Positions 1 to 11,328 are shown, counted from the first letter of the stretch. The stretch: DNA of 64,000 nucleotides from Locusta migratoria (GCA_026315105.1 CM048744.1:347347668-347411667); one strand, 5' to 3'. Numbers and translations: made by a program. Notes: generated by a model from the letters alone, not told the origin.

Positions 1-8
1 GCCCCCAC

Positions 9-734
9 ATGCGTCGTTCTTCGCCCAGCTCTTCGTCGTCTACGTGTTCTTCACGGTTACCTTCCGCCATTCCATACCGACAATGTGACTTTCCCTCTTG
101 TCCGGATTGTTTCCATGCGCATGATCGCCCGCGCTGCCCCTTCCGCTGCGCGCGGTGCGCGTCCTGTCGTAAAAAAGGCCACGTGGCGGCTGTTGGTCGG
201 ACTTCCGCACGCGGTCAGCATTCATATTCTGACGAGTCACAAATGGAAGTAAACTGTCTGTCTACTGCACCTGGAAAGGAGCAGGTCACTTCTTCAAAGA
301 TTTATGTCACACTTCTCATTCAAAATCGTCCGTTCTGTTTTCACGTTCATACCGGTGCCTCCGTCTGTCTCGTAAATTTGGATACGTATTTGGCACTTAG
401 GATGCCGCCTCTTGTAATGACTTCTCGTCGTTTGGTCGGCTATGGTAAACAGTGCTCTGTCAGTTTACGATTGAGGTGGAGTACCAGCACGTAGTGCGCG
501 CCATCACGTTTTTTGGCCGTCACAAGCACGGCTTCAGAAAACATTTTTGGCCTGGATGCATTCACGGCATTTAGTTTCAGTGTTCACGACGCTGTTCATC
601 TTGTGTCTGACTCCATACCGTTTACTGAATTGGATTCCCTTTGCCACGAGTTTGGAGCACTTTTCTCGGCGGGTTTGGGAATGGCCATTGGTTACAAGGC
701 GCACATCACTCTCAAACCTACAGCGGTTCCATAA
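9..734 (+). pseudogene. Gypsy gag zinc knuckle, protease and start of RT (broken)
   Basis: Residues about 40-55 of the first frame form a nucleocapsid-like zinc knuckle (C-x2-C-x4-H), but the last Cys is missing. About 55 residues later comes the retropepsin active site, reading HTGAS where the family has DTGAS, so the catalytic Asp is His. The frame stops at 492-494. The protease end (motif ENIFGLDAF) resumes at 513 in the same frame after what looks like a compensating pair of indels near 467 and 512. It then runs into the RT N-terminus (AHITLKPTAVP) and stops at 732-734. The lost catalytic residue alone makes the protease inactive. Confidence 0.85.
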
Positions 735-1689
735 TTTTATCGCGCCCGGCCTATTCCTTTTGCTTTGCGCCCAGCGGTTAAGGACGAGTTGGATCGGTTG
801 CACGGCTTGGGTATCATTGAACCAATTTCCTCTAGCCTGTGGGCGACACCTCTGGGGTCACAAGTGCGCTGGCGATATTTCAACGGTTCTTGCAACAGTT
901 ATTGGACGACATTCCGTGCTGTGCGAACTATCTGGACGATATCATCGTCACCGGTTCCTCCCGCACAGATCACTTAAACAACCTGCGGCTCTTGTTCACG
1001 AAATTGCACGCGACAGGCCTCAAATGCAATCTTCAAAAATCACAGTTCTTTCAACCTGAAATTGAGTATTTGGGACACCTAGCTTCACGAGATGGTGTCC
1101 GCCCTAGGTCAGAATTGGTTACGGCGATTGACCATCTTCCTCGTCCTACGAATTTACAGGAACTCCAGTCCATTTTGGGCAAGGTCAGATACTACTCCAA
1201 ATTTCTTCCTAATATGGCAGAGGTCACACATCCTTTGAACGCACTTCGAAAAAAACGTGTTCTGTTTGTGTGGTCTGCTGCTTATGAGGCGGCATTCGCA
1301 CGCATCAAATCAATGTTAATGTCTTCACCTTGTCTTGGCACATTTACACCTGGCCGACAGCTAGTCCTAGCTACAGATGCTTCTCAGTATGGGATTGGAG
1401 CGGTGTTGGCCCACAGACTGGATGATGGTTCCGAGCCGCCTATTGCCTACGCGTCTAAGACGTCATATGCCCAATGTAATTATTCTCAGATTGAGAAAGA
1501 AGCTTTGGCGATAGTTTATGCTGTTCGGAAGTTTCATGTGTTCCTCTATGGCATTAAATTCCACCTTATTACAGATCACAAACCCCTGGTGGCACTGTTT
1601 GGCTCGCGTTCTCATCTTCCAGACCGGACTTCGCAACGTCTCCAACGTGGGGATCTGTTTTGGAGTGCCTATCACTACGAAATTCATTA
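735..1689 (+). pseudogene. Gypsy reverse transcriptase and RNase H with RT-core deletion
   Basis: After a stop at 732-734 the frame continues with RPIPFALRPAVKDELDRL and IIEPISSSLWATPL, the conserved start of Gypsy RT. Near 850 the sequence jumps to another frame and to a later part of RT (GVTSALAIFQRFL), so the fingers and the first catalytic Asp motif are deleted. The second motif, YLDDI, is intact. The RT connection and RNase H follow (TDASQYGIGAVLAH, EKEALAIVYAVRKF, TDHKPLVALF). The coding sequence is cut at 1689 by the element at 1690-3387 and resumes after it in the same frame. Confidence 0.9.
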
Positions 1690-3387
1690 CACAGATCGAC
1701 AAATTTTGACTTTTTGTCTGGGGTTTGCATGAAAATATGAATTTCTGACTAAATTGACCCTTCTGATCACAAATCTGCAGCCTGTTTCACTGTAGCACGT
1801 CAGGTTTTTGCACCACCATCATCATCATCATATTCACCATTGTCTAACACTGCGCCCAATGAAATTGGAAAGCAATTACGGGACAATGGAAACGAAATGG
1901 AACAGTAAAGTGGTAAAAAAAGAATTGGAAGAAAGGCATATGAATTATAAATGTTCGTTCACTATGTCCTTTCATCCCACTGTCAAATTTTGCCTCTTAG
2001 GCCACTCTCTCCTACTCCAATGCTCATGATAAGCTCTACTGTCCCAGTCACATATATAGCAAGGCATCTTAGTGTACCCTGCTTGCTGACCAAGAAGAAT
2101 GCCAATCACTTTAAAGTCACCACACACAAGCCACTGGTGTTCTTCGTACGTCACATTTTGTAGAAGTATTTTCATGGTATTGTATGTCTCTTAAATGTAC
2201 TGAATACGCAATTAGATCCTAGGTCATTTCCAATATGTAGCAACATTGCTTTCAAACTTCGCTTTGAAGAATCTATAAACAATCTCCATTCCTTACTCTC
2301 ATACTTCTGAGCTCCCATTATCATCAATAATCCGGCGATGTCTTTGCAGAACACCATTAAACCATCTTCAACAAAAAATTCCCTGAAATCTTTATCACGA
2401 TTTCTGTACAATGAATATGATGTACCGTGTGCAAGTAAGTTATTTTCACGGAGACGTGATCCCAGTAGTTGTGCTGCATCTTTTGAGAGTCCTAAGTCTT
2501 TCACCAAATTGTCAAGTTCTGTTTGAGTAAGAGGTTTTGGGCTTCTATCGGTACCACACTCAGAATAGTCGGATTCACTGCTTTCTTGACTTACATCTGG
2601 TTCAGAGAATTCAAGAGAATCCACTGATGTTGGTGGAGAGGGGATTGGTAGCCCTGGGCCATGCGGAACAGGTCTAATTGCCGACTCTAAGTTTGGATAG
2701 GATATGTTTTTCATGTTTCTTCTGTTGTATCCCGTTACATTCGTCATACAGAAGTAACAGTCATCAACATGATTCTTCTGTTCACGCCGTACCATAGGAA
2801 TTGTGAAATTCAAGCACTTGATTTTATCTTCACTCCATTTTCTTAACTGCTCCACACATGTATGGCACACAATATGTAGAGCAAATGACTTGTCCTAATC
2901 GCTGAGCTTCATGCCGAAATATGCAAAATATGACTTCTGCACAAATTTTGTTATTTGTCAACATCTTGCACGTATCACATAATTTCCACAGATATAACAA
3001 AATGTATCTGGGCTATTCACGCACTGCCTTCCTGACATTTTTAACACACCTTCAGTGAAATACCGCCACTCACATCAAAGCGTGAAAGCACCTTCTTGTA
3101 GCTGTAGCACTCACTGATTTCTGTGGCGATAATGGGACGTCAGCTCCAAGCTCGTTAGCCCCCTCTGCCTCACCTTCACACAAAAAATGCAGCGTTGCCA
3201 CATTTCTGTAGTTGTGGACACTGCATAACACAGATTTTGCAGCCAATGGTAGGTTTGGAAGGGGGTAGCTGTGCAGAAAAAACTGAGGGTGATGGAAAGA
3301 AACTGATATGATTTTCATATTCAGGGGTGCAAATTTAGTAAAGAACACCACTTACTTTCCAAACCCCAGAATCCATGTCGACCTGTG
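1690..3387. mobile_element. TIR-bounded DNA transposon inside Gypsy pol (TSD TTA)
   Basis: The left end reads CACAGATCGACA and the right end, reverse-complemented, CACAGGTCGACA. A second inverted block, TCTGGGGTTTG, lies at 1717-1727 and 3360-3370. The element is flanked by TTA at 1687-1689 and 3388-3390. Removing element plus one TTA (1701 bases, divisible by three) leaves the Gypsy frame continuous, which independently supports both boundaries. A 3-bp TTA duplication fits PIF/Harbinger, CMC (TIRs starting CAC) or Academ-type elements. I cannot decide which. Confidence 0.88.
1930..3012 (-). pseudogene. Transposon-borne Cys-rich protein, possible RNase H-fold transposase
   Basis: Read on the minus strand from about 3012: CYICG, KSYFAYFGMKLSD, CHTCVEQLRKW, then CYFC with a YPNLESAIRPVPHGP block, an acidic linker, LSKDAAQLLGSRL, EWRLFIDSSKRSLKAMLLH and, after a frameshift near 2175, WLVCGDFKVIGILLG and CYICDWDSRA. 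I recognise this domain series from uncharacterised, repeat-borne arthropod and cnidarian proteins, not from a named enzyme. Stops lie at 2895-2897 and 2958-2960, and decay is complete beyond about 1970. The FIDSSK and VCGDFK strands look like the two Asp-bearing strands of an RNase H-like DDE fold. That is inference. Confidence 0.68.
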
Positions 3388-4243
3388 TTATCGGCCCTCG
3401 TCGCACCATGCCAATGCCGACGCCTTGTCCCGTCTGCCCATGGGCCCCGACCCTTCCTTTGACACAGACGAGGTGGAGATTTTTCAGATTGACGAACGTT
3501 TGCACGACGCAGTTGAGCGACTTCCAATTACGGCCAATAGAGACGCGCAAGCCACCCGTTGGGACCCTGTGCTCCGGGAGGTGCTTAAGCATGTCACCGC
3601 TGGGTGGCCTGAGCAATTGTCTGCCAAAAAGGCTGGCCCTCTGCGCACCTATTTCCAGCTTCGACACCGGATGTCCGTTATCGACCGTGTCCTCCTCCTC
3701 AGTACCGATTCCGACGAGCCTCGTGTCATCATTCCGTCTGACTTACGGGCTCGTATGTTAACTCTGTTACATCGGGGTCACTGGGGTATCACCCGCATGA
3801 AGGTGCTTGCACGCCGTTTTGTCTATTGGCCAGGAATCGATGCTGCCATTGAGCAGTTGGTTCGTACGTGCACTCAGTGTGCTACCCAGCAAGCGGCCCC
3901 CCGGCGCACTTTTTCCCCGTGGCCTACTCAGGAGCACCCCTGGAACCGCATTCATGTGGACTTGGCCGGCCCTTTCTGTCAGTCAATGTGGTTCGTGGTG
4001 GTAGATGCACTGTCTAACTATCCGTATGTCATGCGTATGCGCTCCACTACGTCAGAAGATGTGGTCAGAGCCCTGGTACAGATCTTTGCAATTGAAGGCC
4101 TTCCTCGGACGCTCGTCTCTAATAATGGCCCACAATTCACGTCGTCTTATTTTCAACAATTCTGCACTAATAATGGTATTTCCCACCTCACCTTGGCTCC
4201 TTTCCACCCCCAATCCAATGGGGAGGCAGAGCGTATGGTGTGA
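3388..4243 (+). pseudogene. Gypsy RNase H tail and integrase
   Basis: The frame picks up at the RNase H/tether motif (RPSSHHANADALSRLP) and continues through a spacer into integrase. The HHCC zinc domain is visible (LHRGHWGITRMK through CTQCA). The catalytic core has HVDLAGPF for the first Asp. The second reads VSNNGPQF where the family has SDNG, so that Asp is Asn. The third, QSNGEAERMV, keeps the Glu. A stop follows at 4241-4243. One catalytic residue is lost, so the integrase is predicted inactive. The frame equals that of 839-1689, as expected if the intervening element arrived later. Confidence 0.92.
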
Positions 4244-5130
4244 ACTTTTAATCACAACTTTGTAAGTGCCTGGAAAAATCAACCGCTGAGGCGGCGCTCC
4301 CCTTATTTCTTAGTACTTATCGGACGACACCAATAAATGGTCGGAGCCCGGCAGAGGTCCTCCACGGCCACTAGCCCCGGACGCTGTTGCACCTGCTGTG
4401 CCCAGAGTCATGATCTGAGGTGCCCACATGCACTCGGCATTACGCACCAGGAACCCCTGTCTGGGCGCGCACCTTTGGCCACCGCCCAGGGTGGACGCCA
4501 GGGGTAGTATGGCGTTCGCGTGGTAGACAGATGTGCATGGTAGATGCAGACGGAGTGACGATCTCCCGCCATCTCAACCAACTACGTCCTCGTTGGGGCC
4601 CCACCCCACCGCCAACAGATCTCACGACTGTGCCTCTCAGATACCCCACCGTAGATTCGGAGGTCGAGAGAGGACTCCATCCGACATCACGGTGGCACTG
4701 GCCTCCCCCCGCTGACAGCTGTCGCACGGCAGCCTCTGTTGTGTTCTCGCCCCCTTCCCACTTCCACGACGACGCCTTCCCGTCGGAGCCAACGCTCGAC
4801 GAGGCTCGGGGAAGTGGCGCTACGGATGGGCGTCCACGACGCCGACAGTCGGCCGCTGATGATGACGTCAAGATGCGGCCTCTCACCCCGCGGGTCGACA
4901 CTACGGCTGGTGCTCCTTCATCACGCCCACCTCCTGCCTGCTCGGGTCCTGCTCCAGCGGTGGGGGGAGCGCCGGTATGGGAGGCGTCTTCCTTCAGTGG
5001 CGATGTCGAGATGCGACCGGCCTCTCCGCCACTGTCACCTGTGCTAGCGGGGACCCTGCCACGACCTGGTCGCCGCTGGTGTGGGCACTTCCGACCCTAC
5101 GTGCCCCCAGACTGGTTGGCCGCACAGTGA
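4244..5130 (+). pseudogene. Gypsy Pol C-terminus, proline-rich
   Basis: Beyond the stop the integrase tail (STYRTTPINGRSPAEVLHGH) is readable after a one-base shift near 4280. A third frame from 4420 gives PGTPVWARTFGHRPGW and ISRHLNQLRPRW, the basic C-terminal module typical of Gypsy Pol. A long Pro/Arg/Ser-rich tail follows, ending at 5128-5130. The same frame stays open to 5343 and would run into the LTR, so the stop at 5128 is probably also a mutation. Antisense frames here are shadows of this GC-rich stretch. Confidence 0.75.
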
Positions 5131-5282
5131 CGTGCTGACATCATCCCCTCGGACGCAGATGAGGCGATGGAGGCACTAGCCGTCTCCGGCTGGCTCCCGC
5201 CCCGCCGCGGTCCACTCCTGTGGTCGCCACGATCCAGCGTCGCCGGCCATCTTCCGCCTCCACCTGCGATGTCGGCTTCCCG

Positions 5283-5296
5283 GAAGAGGGGAGGGA
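5283..5296 (+). other. Polypurine tract
   Basis: A GAAGAGGGGAGGGA run lies directly before the LTR start. This is the usual position of the plus-strand primer for LTR retrotransposons. Confidence 0.7.
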
Positions 5297-5558
5297 TGTT
5301 GGAGCGTGCCACTGCAAGCTGCGTCCCATCCATCCGCGGCATCTAAAAGACGCGCCTAGGCCGAGTCCGCCGCACGATGGCGCCGCCTCTGAGGGCCTGC
5401 AGTGCCGCCACGACCGAGTGTGCCTCAGTTCTTGTGTAGCTCTTGCCGGTCTCATATGTCAACATTAACTGTGTCCGTGTCTTGCCACCACCGTACCGTG
5501 TATGTGTGTCTATGTTGTACCGTTTCATGAGTGTTCAATAAATTATACTGTTACAACA
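5297..5558 (+). repeat. Gypsy 3' LTR
   Basis: The segment starts TGTTGGAGCG right after the purine tract and ends TGTTACAACA, giving the TG...CA ends of an LTR with a TGTT/AACA inverted terminus. An AATAAA polyadenylation signal lies at 5537-5542. No second LTR is in the window, so the ends rest on these signals and on the return of Penelope-like coding sequence at 5559. Confidence 0.75.
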
Positions 5559-5960
5559 CCAAGAAAATGTAATTTGCTGTCTGCCTCCTCCTCCATTATG
5601 AACAGAATTTTCGTGTTTATGCTATTCAAATGTCTGTGAAACTGTTTAGTTTCTCCCTGCCATGTCCCCACAACACAAAATTGTCATACACATATCGAAA
5701 CCAAACAATTGGCTTTTTTCTGGCAGTACTTAAAGCCTGTTCTTTGAATTTCTCCATAAAAAAGTTTGCAATTACAGGAGGGCTTCCCATAGCCACACCA
5801 TCTGTTTTTCATAAAACTGCTTATTCCACTTGAAGAATGTGTCATCAAACAGCATTGCACCTTTCCCAAACAAAATAACCTCTTAATCTTGAGAAACTTT
5901 GGTACAATGCTGAGGGCTCTGCAATGAGACCGTAATGTGAGGGAACACAAAAGCTGCACT
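5559..5960 (-). pseudogene. Penelope-like element RT fragment
   Basis: On the minus strand the sequence reads FFKWNKQFYEK, then VWFRYVYDNFVLWGHGREKLNSF, then (after a frameshift) HLNSIN and MEEEADSKLHFL. This matches Penelope-like RT order, whose catalytic box is normally RYVDD; here it is RYVYD, so an essential Asp is lost. The fragment ends at the Gypsy LTR edge, in the middle of the SKLHFL motif, which suggests the Gypsy inserted into this element. Confidence 0.75.
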
Positions 5961-6200
5961 CTCTTCTTCAGGAGTCCTTCCAGGCGTCACATCTCTTGTC
6001 ATCTCCTCCCCCATAGAGGCGTGTGACAGTAAAATGTAGACTTTCACGGCCGCAAATGTCATGTCCATTAAAATTACCCGGGCTGTGACACGTTCGGACT
6101 TCGAAAGCACAAACTGTAAGTTAAAGTCTCTCATATTAATATCAGTAATAAACTGTGCAGCGATGACTGAGATAAAATTGACAGACTACTGCATGATACT

Positions 6201-6690
6201 ATGGGGAAGCATATGTTGACAATGTCTAATAGAAGAAGAAATTTGATAATTTGCTACCTACTCAGATTATCCAGCATTTCGACGTTTCCCAGACCGTCAT
6301 CAATCTATCCAAATGTGCATTATCAGACAATAAGAGATGCTGTGCTTGCCAAGGGTGGAAATTTTGATGTTAGTCCACATTTTGTGCCCATGGAGGAAAT
6401 TACAGCCAGTGTAGAAGCAGGAATTTGCAGTGTGGATTCTGTAACGGCTGAAGAGACCCGTATAGAAACAATAAGAATATTGGCTAATCCAAAACCTCCA
6501 GAAAGTAATATAACTGTGGGTGAAAGGAGAGCTTTAAAACACTTTTGATCCTGCCAGCTAACAAAGGAAATGCGACAATGGTTATCGATGTGACTGACCA
6601 TAAAATAAAATTACTGATCTATTGAATCCACAAACATATAGGAAGCTGAATAAGGACCCCACTAACAAGATTCTTGGAACTGTGTCATGA
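6201..6690 (+). pseudogene. Penelope-like element N-terminal coding fragment
   Basis: The plus-strand frame contains LAKGGNFDVSPHFVPMEEI, ETIRILANPKPPESNITVGE and RRALKHF. After a frameshift come LPANKGNATMVIDVTDHK and YRKLNKDPTNKI. This is the region upstream of the RT core in Penelope-like elements (motifs FAPTP..IP, EERRAL, DKGNATV, YRKL..DPT). It runs opposite to the RT fragment at 5559-5960, so the element is rearranged or two copies abut. The sequence decays after about 6700. Confidence 0.72.
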
Positions 6691-6699
6691 GTACTAAAA

Positions 6700-7900
6700 A
6701 ATTCCGCGGGGGCCCTGACCACGTGAAGTCATCGGGTATGCAAGCTCTGTGGAGTGCCGCCTATGTCACGCCACTGGCAGCACTTGGGTGTGGGTCCCAC
6801 ATCACTCTTCTGTATATTTTGGCAATAAATGGGAATTAGCAAGAGATTTGTTGTTTAACTCACCACGACCCAGTCTGGCCATTCCTGATGAACAGAACAG
6901 TAGCACTCCAAGAGAGCTACAACAATAGGAAAAATCTCAAAGAGAACAACCTACTGACCTCTAATTTCTGAGAGGAACACAGTAATCAACTGCGAAAAAC
7001 TGTTTACTACAAATCGATTTTGGCCGGGTTCCTAGCCATCATCAGTGTAATGTCTACAATAAATAAGCATATATCATATAAAGCAGTACACAATATCCAC
7101 ATTTACATAACAACAAGGCAGCAGGTGTCTTATGTAAACTGCCATTAAAAATGAAGTGAAAAAAGTTTTAAAAGTTATCAGGCAGTGATAGAACAGTTGG
7201 CACATACAATCATGGGTGAAGTCTGAACACATTTAATGTTTTATAATTAAACACTCAGTCAAATATAAAAAAATGTAAAATGGCATACAGTTATTCATCA
7301 ATTGTGACTTATAGTTACAGAAGTAACATCATTTTTTATTTTATTTTATAAAAAGTTAAAATGGATAGCATCATGTAATTCTGGTACAGATAAAGAAGCA
7401 TAAACTTTTGTATGTTCACACAGTTGTACAGGTAAGTAAAAACAATTTTAAAAACACTGTTTGCATAACATACCTATTTCAAAATAAAAAAATTATGAAG
7501 ATAAAAAATGAAAATAAGTAAAATGAGGAGAGCCAACTGTCGGTTGTGGAGATGATGTAAATAAGAGTGTCAAAACCATTCTTTCGACAGCTATGTGTTT
7601 GCTATAGTGGATCAGCATTCTGCAATTCATATGTCCAATATAACAACCACGACAATCCTGGCAGTTTTTTAAACATAGCCTCCACAATGTGGGACATGGA
7701 TATACTATAACGAGAGAGTAAAACGTCATATATTATAAATGAACTGTTTAATGACAGGCAATACATGGGAAGTCAGGGATAACACAATGCAGTATTACAC
7801 ATACTGTACTATACTATATTGAAATTTAAAGAACACTACTCAATTTGGTTTAGTTCACTTTGTTGCTCCATCCATGTAAATACTTATGTACATCAGAAAA
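6700..7900. other. Unassigned AT-rich sequence
   Basis: I see no domain here. On the minus strand near 7035-7060 there is a CTGATGATGGC motif followed by GGCC and AAAA, resembling one at 33521-33548. It may be Penelope untranslated sequence. Short frames are not supported by any motif. Confidence 0.5.
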
Positions 7901-7901
7901 G

Positions 7902-8110
7902 GGTAAAGGCATCAACAATCCAAAGAATGGTGTGAACACCACAGTGCTTTACCAGGTATAGTCCTGTTTGGAGGTGGTTTTCTGTTGCCTTGGACCTACT
8001 TTTGAACTGACTTACCAAGCCACTTATAGGAGGATCTACAGTTTAATGTGAATTCTGAATCATGGTGCAACAAGGCAATTTTCAAGAGCACCAATAACGT
8101 CCTTGGCATC
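7902..8110 (-). repeat. SINE-D fragment, 5' truncated
   Basis: The reverse complement aligns over about 200 bases with the body of the SINE at 19097-19415, sharing GGTAAGTCAGTTC, CCACCTCCAAACAGG and GTAAAGCACTGTGGTGTTC. The tRNA-like head is absent. The internal match was found by reading the two loci against each other. Confidence 0.82.
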
Positions 8111-10320
8111 TATGACCTCCAAAACCAGTTCATTGTTGTTAATGACTCAACCTTTCAAGCCTCCAAGATGAACATTTCTAGGATGTGTACAGAAACCTTA
8201 CATTCCTTAGAAACTCCTTACTTGTGAAAACATTTTCAAGGCGTGCCTGGAGTTCTTATATGGTAAAAGTACTCCTTATGATGCAAAAACTATGCAGCTT
8301 AAAAAACACATTTATTATCATAACAGAAAGTGCTTTTTTTCCAATGTACAGTAACTGCAATAGAAAGACAGTTATGAGAGTAGAACTGAAATGTAATTTC
8401 TTTTCATGCTGCAATAACATTTCTTAGCAGCCTTGTTTTAATTTGGCTAGACACAAAATACACTGGTCGGACCATTATAGCATCAGTTGAAATATCTAGG
8501 TTCTGAAGCATTGTCATTGGCATGATGAACTAGAATGGTTCAACACCTTTGTCAGTACTATGGAGTGGAGACAACAACATTATGGCAACCGAGATGGTGG
8601 TAATAACAAGGTTGCTGGTGACTTGTGTTTACTTTACCAAATGAAATACACTAGCAGTTGGGTTCAGATAGTGCAGTGCAATGATATCTCACCCAATCCC
8701 CTATCTGTTTTGAGCAGTGTATGAACATCTACGGCTGGGACCCTCAGATAGCTGAAGTTCAACAACCAGATTGTATAGAGATCAACGTGCCTTAGACTCC
8801 TTGAATGCTCCTTGTGTTTTTTCTTGATAACTTTGCACATGTCTTGATATTTCACTGTAGTACAACAAATGCAGACTAGATGTCACTGCTGTTGAGAACC
8901 ATGTCACTACAGTGTTGATTTGTTACATTTTCTTTCATGGAACACTTGTTCCAACATTTCTAATGGTGTTTGCAACGTTGCTTTGCCATGCCAAGCATAC
9001 TGAATATGCAACTCTTTTGATTTTCAGATTTCAATAACAATTTCTCTTCTGAATATGTAACTAAAATGAGTAGTACACGGTATCAATGATCCAGCAACTG
9101 AATTGATGCTCTTATGTTTTTGGCAAAAACAAAATTTTTATTTTTCCACCTACCGACTACAACTCATCAGCAGGTGAATGAGCTTCTCGCAGCTTGAGTG
9201 GCCATAGATGCTTTCTCATTGACAGAAAGATCTCTTTTTGAAACCAGCTGGTAAAAATGTCACTGTCACATAAGCAGTTTTGTAACACCTGCAAGGGAAT
9301 TGTAATTTAATGACATGTTTATCGGCTTTTTAACTGAGATTGTTGGTTTGAAACATTTATTATAAAGGTTCATTTCATGGCAAGTACACATGTGATGATC
9401 AATTAGATGGTCCTCTACCAACACTGTGTTAAATTTCAGAAAACTATGAGACAGGCTTGTTGTTGCAAGACCTTGCTTCGTCGTCAATGGTCATTTGGCA
9501 AATACCGTGGTGACACATATATCTTGAAAACCATTGGAAGTTATAAAATCTTTGTTACCATGTAAATCAAAAATATTTTCAGATTGGACTCATATTCATA
9601 CCTCTTTGTTAAAAACCACTTATAAAGTTTTTTATCAAGTTCACTGTCTTTCCAAGTTTGGCCCTTTTTCTGTCCGTTTCCAAATCACTTTCAACAATGT
9701 TTGCACACCATAAATTTTATTCTCTTTTTTCATCCACCCCCATTTGTTCTTTTCATGTACCACACAATCATGTGATAAAGTTTATTTCATTTCACTATTC
9801 TTTATATGGTGAACAATTTTTAATTTATCACCAGCAGAATATGCCTTCCATTTCTGTGGCATTGTAAGATGCAAACCAAAAACTAGAAAATGATAGTTTT
9901 GTTCAATTTACAAGCAAAATGTCACAAAGTTAGTCACATTGTTGCTGTTCTTGTTGTTGCAATCTTTAGAGAGGACTAAATTGCTGGATCATGTCTCCCA
10001 TTACAAGCTGAGAGGTACATCATAAGCTGGATAATTTAAACTCAAGTGCTCCACACATCCAGTACACAAGATGCAAAAAGAGACAATGAATGTTAACATG
10101 ACAAAAAAGAAAGGAAAACACAAAAGTAGACAAAATTATCAATGGAGCTAAAACATCACAGCAGAAGATTGTGTTTGGCTAGTCATGAGGATAATAAAGG
10201 ATGAGCCAGCCACTATGCACACACTAAAAATCACCAGTGATAAAACAAGATGTAAAGCATAAAAAGGAACAACTGATTAAAAGTTATGGATGGGTGGGCA
10301 GCTGAAAGGCTAAACACACT
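8111..10320. other. Unassigned AT-rich sequence
   Basis: No coding domain, tRNA or repeat pair was recognised. The short frames here have no recognisable motif. Decayed transposon sequence is the likely content. Confidence 0.5.
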
Positions 10321-10321
10321 A

Positions 10322-11020
10322 CTAAATAGAACCATAAAATTCAGCTGCATGAATAAAACCTAACACACAGTCTGCCATCGAGGGATCGTCAGCTACAATT
10401 GACAGAAGCGCAGTTGGCAGATGAAGGAGTGCCACATGTTGGCTAAAAGGAGACAGTTCAATAGAATGTGGACCACTTTCAACAAAGCACCACAATGATA
10501 CTTTGGTGGGTCCTCTCATTGAAGGAGGTGGCCCTACGTTAACCACATATGGCTAATACGCAATTGGCAAAGAACAACAGAGTCCCGACAAGGACGACTT
10601 CCATGGGCCCATGGTGAGTTTAACGGCATGGAGCTTATTTGGTATGCTCGAATCAGTCCATTCAGAATTTCAAAGCCCTAGGATCTTGCAGGTCAACTTC
10701 CATTGGAGAGCTCCTTCCTGGAGACTCATCTCCAAGGGCCATGAAGTGGTGGCCTACTTGGCCAACTGATCAACAAATTCATTGTCCAATGTGGCCTGGT
10801 GGAGACAGAGCGACCTGACTTGCCAAGGGTGAAAATCGCATCCTCAATTGACCGCACTACAAGGTGTTTAGGAAAACAGGTCTAGGACCCGCAAGCCACT
10901 CATGGAGTCGCTAAGATGAAAAACGACTCCATGGGGGCAAGCTCTGAGATGATCGAGAGCTCGTAAAATTACGACTCGCTCAGCGGTGCAGACATTACTT
11001 CCACAAGGCAGGAATCGCGG
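10322..11020 (-). pseudogene. LINE ORF2 3' part: RNase H domain and C-terminal tail
   Basis: The minus strand from about 11020 shows, with many frameshifts, an RNase H-like series (ELSAIVRALDHL-like, FHLSDSMSGLRVLD-like, PGHIG). It is followed by LRISHMWLT, a C.C...VVHIL zinc-like segment and a C-terminal SIVADDPSMADCVLGFI. This order (RNase H, LRIGHT-H-L, CxC-HIL-C) is typical of Jockey/I-group LINEs with an RNase H. The RT is absent. The frames are too damaged to assign a clade. Confidence 0.55.
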
Positions 11021-11328
11021 CCCCAATTAGTTGGATTATCTGCTAATGGTATGTTTTAAGCCATTGCAAGAACATGTATAAGCAAAAGCCTTATACTTAC
11101 CTCCCCAACAAAGTATTGAATCTGAGCCTGCTGTGAGTTTCTGAAACAAATACAAAATAATGTTTAATGTGGTGTGGTTATTTAAAAGGAGGGATCAGAT
11201 AGCGCCTTGATTCTAAAGGTAAAGAATTAATTCTATTTTAGCTCTTTCAGGCTCCACGTTTCTTAGGCCAACACTACAGTGAATGACAATCCAATTACTA
11301 GAGATAGTTCAAATTATACTCTAACCCC

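Larger units (their letters stand above)
1..5558 (+). mobile_element. Decayed Ty3/Gypsy LTR retrotransposon, 5' end outside window
   Basis: The plus strand carries, in family order, a gag zinc-knuckle region, aspartic protease, reverse transcriptase, RNase H, integrase, a proline-rich Pol C-terminus, a purine tract and a 3' LTR. The copy is broken by stops, frameshifts, an RT deletion and a 1.7-kb DNA element at 1690-3387. It is GC-richer than the DNA around it. The 5' LTR and most of gag lie upstream of base 1. The domain order (integrase after RNase H) places it in Ty3/Gypsy and not Copia. Confidence 0.93.

Noticed and set aside
4440..4901. Antisense ORF of 153 codons
   Set aside because: It is a shadow of the GC-rich Gypsy Pol C-terminus on the plus strand; no domain.
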